A DNA stretch of 36,612 nucleotides, taken from contig JAPPLH010000016.1 in assembly GCA_028819505.1 (NCBI GenBank), positions 1-36,612 of the forward strand. Reading direction: 5' to 3'. Shown here one piece after another: positions 25,576 through 32,912 of this stretch. The stretch comes from Acidimicrobiaceae bacterium. GTDB lineage: Bacteria > Actinomycetota > Acidimicrobiia > Acidimicrobiales > Aldehydirespiratoraceae. A model generated the notes under the pieces. The model was given only the letters and a program-made list of their open reading frames with translations. It was not told where the DNA came from and ran no database searches. Made by a program: the position numbers and the translations under genes. Each line of letters starts with the position of its first letter. Within the stretch, counting starts at the first letter, position 1.

Positions 25576-26075
25576 CACGCCACCTCCGGCGGGGTTGGAA
25601 CGCGGCCCTCGAGTCCCACCCGCCGCACCGTCGTGCGAGCTGTGCGGGCCGCGGACACGATCCCCTCATCGGGCCCGGTCTCCTCGGCGGTGCCGGGCGG
25701 GCGCGGGGACTTCGACGCCGGCCCCCATTCGAGTGCGCCGGCTCCGATCAGATAGACGAACGACTCGAACACCGCGAAGCTGAACACCAGCAGCACGACG
25801 AGGCCGAAGAGGCCCAGCCCGCCCCTGGCTACGGCGTAGGGGTAGAACAGCACGATCTCCACGTCGAAGACGATGAAGATCATAGCCACCAGGAAGAACC
25901 GGACCGGGAACCGTTCAGGAGTGCCGCGCGAGGGCACGATCCCGCACTCGTAGGGATCCAGCTTGGGCACCGTCGCCCGTCGGGGAGCCAGGAGGCCTGA
26001 GGCGACGAAGCTCCCCGCCGCGAACAGCGCCGCCAGCGCGAACAGCGCGAACAGGGGGAGGTACTGCCCTAGCAC
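25575..26075 (-). CDS. nuoA: NADH-quinone oxidoreductase subunit A
   Basis: 166 residues: a NuoA core of about 120 with three helices ([21 protein letters not shown], then [20 protein letters not shown], then [19 protein letters not shown]), plus a ~45-residue Pro/Arg/Thr tail. PYECGI in the first loop and the FDVE motif are conserved. The start is a GTG at 26075. It is 40 bp downstream of the unknown membrane protein and thus continuous with the bc operon. Confidence 0.96.
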
Positions 26076-26115
26076 CGCTCAGGCGTCCACCCGCAGGTCA
26101 ACGTTCCCCCGCATC

Positions 26116-27147
26116 TCAGGCGTCCGCTCGTGCTCCCGCCTCGCGCTGACGCCAGGCCAGCTTGTCGCGCTCGTGCAGGAACAGGCACAGAGCCGCGAAG
26201 ATGCACAGCGAGCCGAGCGTCACCAGCGCCGGCCTGAGGCGGAGGTTGCCGAGGTCGCGGACCATGATCACCGAGATCACCGGCTTCGACTCGTCGACGA
26301 CGGGCCGCGGCGGGGGCTGGCCGGGGAGCAGCTTCTGATGGACCACTTCCTGGACCTGCACGATCCCGTAGCGGGTGGGATGGGTGATGGTGACGGCGGT
26401 GCGTATCTGGGTCCAGATCCGGTCGAGGCGGTCCGGGTCGTCGGGCAGGCCCCGCTTGCCGCCGACGGTGTAGGCGTCGAGCAGCTTGAAGTCCTCCTGG
26501 GCCGTGAACGCAAGGTCGGGGCTCTCCAAGAGCATCGCCACCGCGGAGGCCTGGGCCTCACCCGCTTCGGCGGTGGACAGCAGCGTCCAGCCTCCGAAGT
26601 CCAGCCGCCCGGAGGACTCGGCGCCGGCGATCACACCGGGCGAGACGGCGGCCAGCTCCGACAGCGTGGTCGCCCTGTTGCGGGCCAGCTCGTCGGCGAC
26701 CAGCGCCTCGATCTCGGCGGCGTTCAGCCCTTCGATCTGATCGGGGGTGAGCGTGTCCCGGGTGACCAGCCCGAACTCGGCCTGGGCCACCGGATCGTCG
26801 GAGTCCAAGACGAGATTGAAAGCCGACGGCAGCTCACTGGCATCGGGCAACGCCGTGGCCTGCTCCAGTGCGGCCGCGTCGAGATCTCCGACGTTGATCT
26901 CCCTCAGCTGCCAGGTGGGGGCACTCCCGGCCCAGCCGATCCCGTAGATCCACCAGACGAGGGCCATGATCACCATCCAGCCGAAGAACCCGGTCACGGC
27001 GACGAGCGTTCCCAGCCGGGTGCCGGTGTTGAGCGCGAGCAGCAGCCAGACCGAGCCCATCAGCACGACGACACCCGCGAAGACCGCCATGAAGCCGCGG
27101 ATCTCCGGATCCCAGGCAAGCCCGGCGATCAGGTCAAGGGCTTCCAT
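26116..27147 (-). CDS. Unknown membrane protein between cytochrome c and nuoA
   Basis: 343 residues, no family recognised. Two N-terminal membrane helices (about 18-40 and 46-72; Trp-rich, VWWIYGIGWAG), a ~200-residue hydrophilic domain, and one C-terminal helix (about 303-325, PALVTLGSLCIFAALCLFL). The hydrophilic part has no Cys, so it holds no haem or Fe-S cluster. It sits inside the respiratory operon between the di-haem cytochrome c and nuoA, so a role in assembly or as an accessory subunit of the bc complex or Complex I is a fair inference. The ATG abuts the stop of a 14-residue ORF (TAGATG). Confidence 0.8.
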   Translation of the reverse strand: MEALDLIAGLAWDPEIRGFMAVFAGVVVLMGSVWLLLALNTGTRLGTLVAVTGFFGWMVIMALVWWIYGIGWAGSAPTWQLREINVGDLDAAALEQATALPDASELPSAFNLVLDSDDPVAQAEFGLVTRDTLTPDQIEGLNAAEIEALVADELARNRATTLSELAAVSPGVIAGAESSGRLDFGGWTLLSTAEAGEAQASAVAMLLESPDLAFTAQEDFKLLDAYTVGGKRGLPDDPDRLDRIWTQIRTAVTITHPTRYGIVQVQEVVHQKLLPGQPPPRPVVDESKPVISVIMVRDLGNLRLRPALVTLGSLCIFAALCLFLHERDKLAWRQREAGARADA

Positions 27148-27192
27148 CTAACCGGTCCCTTCCACCGGGCCGACGGCGTCAAGGGCTTCCAT
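27148..27192 (-). CDS. 14-residue coupled mini-ORF
   Basis: Starts in the cytochrome c stop (TGATG) and ends with TAG directly before the next ATG. Its first five codons (MEALD) are identical to those of the following gene, showing that a short start region was duplicated 45 bp apart. It has a good ribosome site (AGAGGAA, 6 nt). Probably a coupling leader rather than a functional protein. Confidence 0.35.
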   Translation of the reverse strand: MEALDAVGPVEGTG

Positions 27193-28451
27193 CACAGATT
27201 CCTCTCGAAGGCGACGATGGCGTCTATCTGGTCCTGGGTGAGCGTGGCCGGGTAGGTCACACCGAGGGAGTCGTCGGTGCGGGGACCGAAGCCCGGCATC
27301 TGCCCGTTGCCGCCCGAGCCGCCCCGGCCGTAGGTCTGGCCGACGGTCTGGCCGGCCGTGATGAAGTCGGCGTGCAGCCCGGCCGTCTCGAACTGGTCGA
27401 GTGTGCTGCCGCCGGTGAGGTTGGGTCCGAAGAACCCGCCGCCGACGCTGTAGGCGTCGAGGATCGGGCCGGCGTGGCCGTCGATGCTGTCGTCGCCGTC
27501 GGTGGTCGCGTCGAACGACCAGCCGTAGGTGTGGCATCGGGCGCAGCTGTAGGTGCCGCCTGCGGCCGGGTTGTTGAACAGGATCTCGCCGTAGGTCCGG
27601 TAGAGCTCGCTGCCGGGCGCCTCGCCCGAGGCGAGCAGTTCCAGACCGGCTCGGCGGATGCCCTCGGGGCTGCCTTCGAGCGACTCGTCGGCGGCCAGCG
27701 CCATGGCCCGGGCCTCCTCCACTGCGGCGTCGACGGCCGCCAGCCACCCGTCCACGGCCGCGTCGTCAGTGTCCACACCGAGATGCTCGGCGATGCCCTC
27801 GCGCACGCCGGTGTCGACGATGTCGCGCAGTTCCGACTCGGGGATCTGTATGCGCCGCATGTAGTGGATGAGGTATTCGATCTGCTGTTCGGTGAGGGGG
27901 CCGCCGCCGGGTGCGCCCCACGCGGGCATCACGTTGTTGCGCCCGTAGTTGAGCACGTGGCGCACCTCGTCCTCGCTGTGGCGCGACAGCACGGTGTTGA
28001 GCGACGGGGCCGCCCAGGCCACCGTGGCCACGAAGTTGCCCTCCGCGTCGGTGATGGTGACCGGCGCGGAGCCGCCCGTGCCCTCGGCGCCGTGGCACTG
28101 CTGGCAGTCGGAGCCCTCGGTGTAGAGCTCGCCGCCGCGGTCGGCGAAGATGCGGTCGGTGTCCTTGATCAGGCCCTCGTGGCGCCCGGGCTCGCCCAGC
28201 CAGTAGAGGGGCAGCCCCACCCCGATGATGGCCAGCATGGCCAGCCCGGCCAGCAGCGACTTGTCGAGCTTGGTGCCCTCCAGCTCCTCGTCGGGCAGGT
28301 AGGGCCTGCGGTTGGGGGCCAGCTCGATCTCGCTGCCGACCTCGTCGCGCGAGGCGCGCGCGTTGAGGATCAGGTACACGACGTACCCGACGAACACGAG
28401 GGCCAGGATGACGAACCCGACGGTTCTCTGCGTGGATGCGGCTAGGAGCAT
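27192..28451 (-). CDS. Membrane-anchored di-haem cytochrome c of the bc complex
   Basis: 419 residues. Two N-terminal hydrophobic helices (about 11-30 and 66-84) precede two c-type haem sites: CQQCH at 116-120 and CARCH at 303-307. Likely axial Met ligands are Met175 (NNVMPAWG) and the Met of GQMPGFGP near 383. The actinobacterial bc complex uses a di-haem cytochrome (QcrC) to bridge directly to the aa3 oxidase; this protein fills the same genomic place, but its anchor is N-terminal, not C-terminal. It follows the Rieske gene by 38 nt. Expected to face the outside of the membrane and accept electrons from the Rieske cluster. Confidence 0.9.
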   Translation of the reverse strand: MLLAASTQRTVGFVILALVFVGYVVYLILNARASRDEVGSEIELAPNRRPYLPDEELEGTKLDKSLLAGLAMLAIIGVGLPLYWLGEPGRHEGLIKDTDRIFADRGGELYTEGSDCQQCHGAEGTGGSAPVTITDAEGNFVATVAWAAPSLNTVLSRHSEDEVRHVLNYGRNNVMPAWGAPGGGPLTEQQIEYLIHYMRRIQIPESELRDIVDTGVREGIAEHLGVDTDDAAVDGWLAAVDAAVEEARAMALAADESLEGSPEGIRRAGLELLASGEAPGSELYRTYGEILFNNPAAGGTYSCARCHTYGWSFDATTDGDDSIDGHAGPILDAYSVGGGFFGPNLTGGSTLDQFETAGLHADFITAGQTVGQTYGRGGSGGNGQMPGFGPRTDDSLGVTYPATLTQDQIDAIVAFERNL

Positions 28452-28489
28452 GCGCGGCGGTGGTTCCTACGGGTCGGGTCGGGCGGTCA

Positions 28490-29365
28490 CTAGTGGCCGG
28501 TGGCCTGGCCGATGCAGGCCGGCCCCTCGGCTTCCTGGCCGGTGGTGTTGGTGCCGATGGGCGGTCCCTGGATGATGGTGCCGGTGTCGACGGTGAGCGA
28601 GCCGTCCGCGCCGACCTCCACCGCGAAGCGGTCCATGCCCCGCGGCGCCGGCCCGCCCCGCTTCTCGCCCACCTGGTTGTACTTCGAGCCGTGGCACGGG
28701 CACTCGAACCACTGCGAGGTCACGCACTCGGGCACGCGGCAGCCGAGATGGGGGCACTTCTGGTACAGCGCCACGATGCCGCCGTCGAGCCCGAGGTCCT
28801 GGCCCGCGGTCATCCCCGCCAGTTCGGGCGCCGAATAGGAGGCGACGGCCTTCTCCACCGCGCCGTTGGGGTACTCGGTGAGCCACATCCGGCCCTCGGG
28901 CTTGTACAGGAACCCGGAGTTGTCGCGTATCTCGGCCAGCAGATCGCTCACCAGGCCCACCTTGATCTTGGAGCCGAAGCCGCTGGCGCCCTGCGGCCAC
29001 AGGAAGGCGATGCACGCCACGCCGAACCCCGACAGGCTCAGGCTCATCAGCATCACGATCGTCCGGTTGAAGAACTGGCGGCGGCTCACCCCGATCGTCT
29101 CGGGATCGGGCGGGACGTAGGGCACGGGCGGTCCCCCGCCGTCCCTCTGCGCCAGCGCGCTGCCGGCCCGGGCGGCGGCCGCGGCCTTCTCGACCTCCCG
29201 GCCGGTGGGCGGCGCCACGGCCCGCAGGGCCACCGACGACCGGTCCCGGCCACGGGTCTCGCGCGACAGCATGCCGATGGCGGCGTCCGACTGGCGGCGG
29301 CGGACCGCGGCGAGCACCGCCACAACGGCCAAGACGACCAGGGCAGCCAGGGCGATGTAGATCAT
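28490..29365 (-). CDS. Rieske iron-sulfur protein of the bc complex
   Basis: 291 residues. Rieske boxes are CPHLGC (204-209) and CPCHGS (222-227), giving the two Cys and two His ligands and the disulfide pair. A twin-arginine motif SRRQFF (94-99) lies just before a membrane helix (101-123), as in other Tat-exported Rieske proteins. A further hydrophobic helix occupies residues 2-21. The ATG at 29365 has GGAGG 6 nt upstream. The protein takes one electron from quinol at the outer site and passes it to the cytochrome c encoded next. Confidence 0.94.
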   Translation of the reverse strand: MIYIALAALVVLAVVAVLAAVRRRQSDAAIGMLSRETRGRDRSSVALRAVAPPTGREVEKAAAAARAGSALAQRDGGGPPVPYVPPDPETIGVSRRQFFNRTIVMLMSLSLSGFGVACIAFLWPQGASGFGSKIKVGLVSDLLAEIRDNSGFLYKPEGRMWLTEYPNGAVEKAVASYSAPELAGMTAGQDLGLDGGIVALYQKCPHLGCRVPECVTSQWFECPCHGSKYNQVGEKRGGPAPRGMDRFAVEVGADGSLTVDTGTIIQGPPIGTNTTGQEAEGPACIGQATGH

Positions 29366-29454
29366 CGGTTGCCTCCTCGGACCGCGGCGAGCACCGCCAC
29401 GACGGCCAGGACGGCCAGGGCAGCCTGGGCGATGTAGATCATCGGTTGCCTCCT
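29301..29454. repeat. 77-bp tandem duplication at the Rieske gene start
   Basis: Positions 29301-29377 and 29378-29454 are near-identical and include the ribosome site, the start codon and the first membrane helix of the Rieske gene. Because 77 is not a multiple of three, the upstream copy reads through into a different frame and stops at the Rieske start. Confidence 0.93.
29362..29442 (-). CDS. 26-residue single-helix micro-ORF coupled to the Rieske gene
   Basis: The upstream copy of the 77-bp duplication gives an ATG with the same strong ribosome site (GAGGAGG, 6 nt), 26 codons, and a TGA overlapping the Rieske ATG (ATGA). The product is a nearly pure hydrophobic helix (MIYIAQAALAVLAVVAVLAA) followed by a short basic end. 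Cytochrome b6f complexes are known to have one-helix subunits of about 30 residues (PetG, L, M, N); this ORF is not their homologue by sequence but has that shape and sits in a b6-type operon. Whether it is made and kept is unknown. Confidence 0.5.
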   Translation of the reverse strand: MIYIAQAALAVLAVVAVLAAVRGGNR

Positions 29455-29497
29455 CGCAGGGGGCGGTCGGACGGTTCGCCACAGGCCGAGCCTGCGA

Positions 29498-29546
29498 GGC
29501 CGTGGCCCGAGCGGCTCGTGAGCGCAGCGAACGAGAGCGGGAAGCG
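29498..29546. repeat. Interspersed GC-rich repeat, subunit IV-Rieske gap
   Basis: Core on the plus strand: GGCCGTGGCCCGAGCGGCTC, then GTGAGCGCAGCGAACGAGAG, then CGGGAAGCG. It lies 23 nt beyond the subunit IV stop. Confidence 0.85.
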
Positions 29547-29569
29547 AACGGCGGGTGCGGGCGCCACGG

Positions 29570-30361
29570 TCACAGCTCGAAGAAGAGTCCCGCTTCCCAG
29601 GGGAAGACGAAGTTGAAGCCGGGACCCCTGAAGAAGGAGCCGATGATCACCAGCACCGCCCAGAACATGAGGTGGATGGTCATGAGGCTGATGGCGAACT
29701 TGCGGTCCTCGGGCTTCTTGGACGGGTTCTTGTCGATGTAGGGCGCCAGCATCAGCGCCAGCAGCCCGATGCCGGGAATGGTGACGCCCGCCACCATCGG
29801 ATGGAACATCGTGAGCAGCTCCTGCAGGCCGAGGAAGTACCAGGGCGCCTTGGAAGGGTTGGGCGTCTGGTTGTAGTTGGCCAGCTCCAGCAGCGGTGCG
29901 TTCACGAAGATCGAGAAGATCAGCGTGAACGCGGTGATGAACAGCGCGGCCACGAACTCCACCACCAGCAGGTGGGGCCACACGTGCACCTTGTCCTGCG
30001 GCTTGGACTTCACGTCCTGGATCGAGCCCGACTTGACCACCGTGAGCAGGCGCTGGGTGTGCCCTCCGGGGCCGGTGGCCGGCATGGCCGCCGGTGCGGT
30101 CGGCGGGGCGGCTACGGCCACTCCGCCGCCGGCCGCGGCCGCGGCGGCCTCCGGGGCGTCTCCGGACGCTTGGGCGCGGGCTGCCACCGAGCGCTCCAGC
30201 AGGTGGGACGGGATCTTGCTCGCCGCCTGCTGCTGGGCCTCGGCAGCGCCGCCGCCCGGGCCTGCGGCTGCGGGCCCGCCGGCCGCGGCGGCCTTGGCCG
30301 CCTCAGCCTTGGCCCGGGCCTCCTCGGCCCGCTTGCGCAGATGCTCGGGGATCTCCACCAT
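29570..30361 (-). CDS. Cytochrome b subunit IV-like protein (C-terminal half of split cytochrome b)
   Basis: 263 residues. The membrane part begins near 128 and has three helices, with NPSKAPWYFLGLQELL as the equivalent of the PEWY quinol-site motif; here the residue before Pro-Trp-Tyr reading is Ala-Pro-Trp-Tyr, so the usual PEWY Glu is replaced. The first ~110 residues are an Ala-rich extension holding two similar motifs (IPEHLRKRAEEARAK and IPSHLLERSVAARAQ), unusual for the family. With the b6-type protein upstream it makes the two-piece cytochrome b. ATG 30361 follows the cytochrome b6 stop by 27 nt. Confidence 0.9.
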   Translation of the reverse strand: MVEIPEHLRKRAEEARAKAEAAKAAAAGGPAAAGPGGGAAEAQQQAASKIPSHLLERSVAARAQASGDAPEAAAAAAGGGVAVAAPPTAPAAMPATGPGGHTQRLLTVVKSGSIQDVKSKPQDKVHVWPHLLVVEFVAALFITAFTLIFSIFVNAPLLELANYNQTPNPSKAPWYFLGLQELLTMFHPMVAGVTIPGIGLLALMLAPYIDKNPSKKPEDRKFAISLMTIHLMFWAVLVIIGSFFRGPGFNFVFPWEAGLFFEL

Positions 30362-30388
30362 CGTCGCCTGCCTCTACCCGTACAGCCC

Positions 30389-31183
30389 TTACAGCGGACC
30401 CGAGATGCCGCCGTCCTTGCGGACCCGCCAGAAGTGGACGGCCAGGAAGATCACGAGCACGAACGGCAGCATCAGCACGTGCAGCACGTACCAGCGCAGC
30501 AGCGTGTCCGTTCCGATCTCGACCCCGCCGAGCAGCACGAACCTTACCTGGTCGCCGAACACGGGGGTGTAGCCCATCATGTTGGTGCCCACGGTCACCG
30601 CCCACAGAGCCAGCTGGTCCCACGGCAGCAGGTACCCGGTGAACGACAGCAGCAGCGTCAGCTTCAGCAGGATCACGCCGATGACCCAGTTGAACTCCCT
30701 GGGCGGCTTGTAGGCCCCGTGGTAGAACACCCGGGCCATGTGCAGGAACACGGTGATCACCATGAGGTGGGCGCCCCAGCGGTGCATGTTGCGGACCAGC
30801 AGGCCGAAGGTCACCGAGGTCTGCAGGATGTAGATGTCGTCCCAGGCCTGGGCCGCGGTGGGGCGGTAGAAGAACATCAGGAAGATGCCGGTGACGGTCT
30901 CGAGGATGAACAGGAAGAAGCTGAGGCCGCCCAGGCACAGGGTGTAGCTCACCTTCACCGCGTGCCGCTTCACCTTCACGGGGTGGAGGTGGTACAGCAC
31001 GCTGTTCATGATCACGTAGGACCGGTTCCGGGGGCTGTCGGTGTAGCCCTTGCGGAAGATCGACCCGGGCCGGAAGATCGAAGTCCAGGCCTGCGATCCC
31101 TGGACCTGGTCGCCGAGCTTCGTCATCTGGGCGGCCAGGCGCTCCGGCAGCGGCGCCCTGCGCTCGTCGGTGTCGATGGCCAT
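30389..31183 (-). CDS. Cytochrome b6-type subunit (N-terminal half of split cytochrome b)
   Basis: 264 residues. Haem b ligand pairs are His134/His148 and His235/His250; the second pair has 14 residues between, the b6 spacing. [12 protein letters not shown] at 79-90 matches the b6 FYCLGG site, where the cysteine (here Cys83) binds the extra haem c_i in b6f and in Gram-positive b6c complexes. [15 protein letters not shown] and the C-terminal [10 protein letters not shown] are also b6-like. It oxidises quinol with the Rieske protein and subunit IV. The ATG at 31183 has GGAGA close upstream. Confidence 0.94.
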   Translation of the reverse strand: MAIDTDERRAPLPERLAAQMTKLGDQVQGSQAWTSIFRPGSIFRKGYTDSPRNRSYVIMNSVLYHLHPVKVKRHAVKVSYTLCLGGLSFFLFILETVTGIFLMFFYRPTAAQAWDDIYILQTSVTFGLLVRNMHRWGAHLMVITVFLHMARVFYHGAYKPPREFNWVIGVILLKLTLLLSFTGYLLPWDQLALWAVTVGTNMMGYTPVFGDQVRFVLLGGVEIGTDTLLRWYVLHVLMLPFVLVIFLAVHFWRVRKDGGISGPL

Positions 31184-31222
31184 GGGTCTCCTGCGGATCG
31201 AGTCGTGGGTGTCTGGCGGGTA

Positions 31223-31639
31223 CTAGGCGAGCCGCATCCCGTAGCCGTAGCCGTGGGAGTTGGTTCTCTGGTGGGGGTCGCCCCCGGGGGGAGGATCGCC
31301 CATCTTGCCGAGAACGATCACGCCGGTCGGGCAGCGGTCCACGCACAGCGCGCAGCGGGTGCACACGTCGTCGTCGATTGTGAAGATCACCTTGTCGGCG
31401 GGGTCTATGCCCGGCAGTTCGGTGCCGACGGCCTCGTCGACCGCGTCGGTCGTGACCATGAAGATGCACTTCCACGGGCAGATGTCGACGCAGCCCTCGC
31501 ACATGATGCACTCCGACTGGTCGATGTGGATGAACTGCTTGGGCTTGACCGCCTGCGCGAGCCAGGCCGCGTCCACCTCCTGCAGCACGTAGTCGTCCCG
31601 GAACTCCGGCATCGGCGGGTTGGCGTCGGTGGTGGTCAC
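31223..31639 (-). CDS. 2[4Fe-4S] ferredoxin-type protein within the bc operon
   Basis: 138 residues. Two complete cluster motifs: Cys44, 47, 50, 54 (CIMCEGCVDICP) and Cys93, 96, 99, 103 (CTRCALCVDRCP), separated by a ~38-residue insert. No membrane helix or export signal, so cytosolic. The C-terminus is Gly/His/Tyr-rich (SHGYGYGMRLA). GTG 31639 overlaps the preceding stop by 4 nt (GTGA) and is preceded by GAGGGG. A ferredoxin is not a subunit of ordinary bc1 or b6f complexes; here it is stably placed between a membrane subunit and cytochrome b. Confidence 0.88.
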   Translation of the reverse strand: MTTTDANPPMPEFRDDYVLQEVDAAWLAQAVKPKQFIHIDQSECIMCEGCVDICPWKCIFMVTTDAVDEAVGTELPGIDPADKVIFTIDDDVCTRCALCVDRCPTGVIVLGKMGDPPPGGDPHQRTNSHGYGYGMRLA

Positions 31640-32091
31640 GCCTCCGACCCCTCCCGCACCAGGGGGCGTCCGAAGCTGGACAGCTCGACCGCCTCGGCGG
31701 CCTCGGCCGCCTTGCCCCGGTTCTGCCACGCCATCCACAGCCACACCTGCGCGCCGACGCCGACGACGTAGATCCCGCTGGCGATGATGTCGCGGATCAC
31801 CACGTAGGTGATCGTGAACGGGAAGCTGCCGCCCTGTGCCTGGGCCCGCAGGATCCCTCCGGGGCCCACGAAGAGCTTGTCCGTCCGCCAGTTGAGTTCG
31901 TTGTCGGCCCAGGTGAGCCACTGGTGGGGCACGACCCCGTACACCCAGAACATCGCGAAGAAGACGATCATCGACCCGAACATGGCCTCGCCCCAGGTGA
32001 CCGGGGTCCCGACCGGCCGGCGCTTCGCGTAGGCGAGGATGGCGCCGACGAGTGCGACCGTGACCACGATTGACAGGGCTAGGGCGACCAC
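31636..32091 (-). CDS. Membrane protein, first gene of the bc-nuo array
   Basis: 151 residues with three predicted helices (about 3-22, 35-56 and 94-120), the last ending VGVGAQVWLWMAWQNRG. Between helices 2 and 3 lies WLTWADNELNWRTDK, rich in Trp. No family is recognised with confidence; the position suggests an accessory subunit of the bc complex. GTG 32091 has GAGGAG 5 nt upstream; the longer frame from 32148 is unlikely. Its 3' end overlaps the ferredoxin start. Confidence 0.75.
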   Translation of the reverse strand: MVALALSIVVTVALVGAILAYAKRRPVGTPVTWGEAMFGSMIVFFAMFWVYGVVPHQWLTWADNELNWRTDKLFVGPGGILRAQAQGGSFPFTITYVVIRDIIASGIYVVGVGAQVWLWMAWQNRGKAAEAAEAVELSSFGRPLVREGSEA

Positions 32092-32243
32092 CGGCACTCC
32101 TCGGCGACGACTACTGACGGCTGGCAGTGTAGTCCGAGCAGGATGCACCCTCCCCGGACGGGCGTAGGTCTATCAGTGCAAGGCGCCCGAACCGAACACC
32201 GGTCGCCGTGACGTGGGCTTCGGACGCCCGCCCGGGCGCGGCG

Positions 32244-32299
32244 CCGGCGGAGAGATGGCCATCCCCAACTTCCCCGAGTGGCAGCCGTCTCTCCGCCGG
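32244..32299. promoter_or_regulatory. 12-bp perfect inverted repeat in the leader of the bc-nuo array
   Basis: Arms CCGGCGGAGAGA (32244-32255) and TCTCTCCGCCGG (32288-32299) are perfect complements with a 32-nt loop. In the minus-strand message the stem would lie within a few bases of the 5' end predicted from the promoter at 32310-32337. No ORF of note overlaps it. Confidence 0.6.
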
Positions 32300-32309
32300 A
32301 ACGGCCTCT

Positions 32310-32337
32310 ACAATAGCTGAAACTGAACAACATCCAA
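32310..32337 (-). promoter_or_regulatory. Candidate sigma-70-like promoter for the bc-nuo array
   Basis: On the minus strand, TTGGAT (32337-32332) and TATTGT (32315-32310) are 16 nt apart, in the only AT-rich patch of the 320-bp gap between the YbjN gene and the first bc gene (32092-32411). Start of transcription would be near 32303, leaving a leader of about 210 nt. Nothing else is seen in this gap apart from the inverted repeat. Confidence 0.4.
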
Positions 32338-32411
32338 GCGTGCTTCGGCGAGTCGTCTTCAGGCGTGCGCAACCGGGCCGCCGGCGGCGTCCGGATCGGT
32401 GAGCACGGTCC

Positions 32412-32879
32412 TCAGCCCCGGAACTTCGAGGCGTAGCCGATGCGCATGGCGGGGCGGAAGATCAACTCGGTGGCCGCGTACATCGATCCGAGAATCCCGT
32501 CCAGCACTCCGGCGGTCAGCTGCGAGACCGGTGTGGCGCCCGACAGGAACACCGCGTCCTCGGGCCCGATCTCGAGCTTCAGGCCGGTCAGGCGCCGGTT
32601 GCGGCGCAGCAGGTGCTCATAGAAGCGGGCGTGATTCTCCTCGGGTGCGGGCACCAGGTAGGTCTCGTAGTGCAGCGTGCGCTGGCCGAGGGTGAACCAG
32701 ATCGTCCACACATCCTTCTCCTCGCCGTGGACCCGCACGTACCACCGTCTCTGGTCCTGCGGGCCGCGTTCGACGGCGTCGATGGCGGGGTTCGCGTCCG
32801 ACGCGGCTCCCAGCCACGAGTCCACTCGCCGCTCCAGAGCGTCGAGGTCCGCATCCGATGCGGGCGGCGCCTGGGTCAT
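32412..32879 (-). CDS. YbjN-domain protein (CesT/Tir-chaperone-like fold)
   Basis: 155 residues. The product fits the YbjN sensory/chaperone-like family: VRVHGEEKDVWTIWFTLGQ, LHYETYLVPAPEENHARFYEH, LLRRNRRLTGLKLEIGPEDAVFLSG. Role is unknown in most bacteria. In mycobacteria the gene beside mshA encodes a YbjN-domain protein too, and here it again follows mshA, by 33 nt. The ATG at 32879 is used. Cytosolic. Confidence 0.85.
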   Translation of the reverse strand: MTQAPPASDADLDALERRVDSWLGAASDANPAIDAVERGPQDQRRWYVRVHGEEKDVWTIWFTLGQRTLHYETYLVPAPEENHARFYEHLLRRNRRLTGLKLEIGPEDAVFLSGATPVSQLTAGVLDGILGSMYAATELIFRPAMRIGYASKFRG

Positions 32880-32912
32880 GGGATCGGGACTGTCTCGGAT
32901 CGGCTCGGCCTC

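Noticed and set aside
32208..32402. 64-residue plus-strand ORF in the bc-nuo leader
   Set aside because: No homology or ribosome site, and it spans the inverted repeat and promoter.
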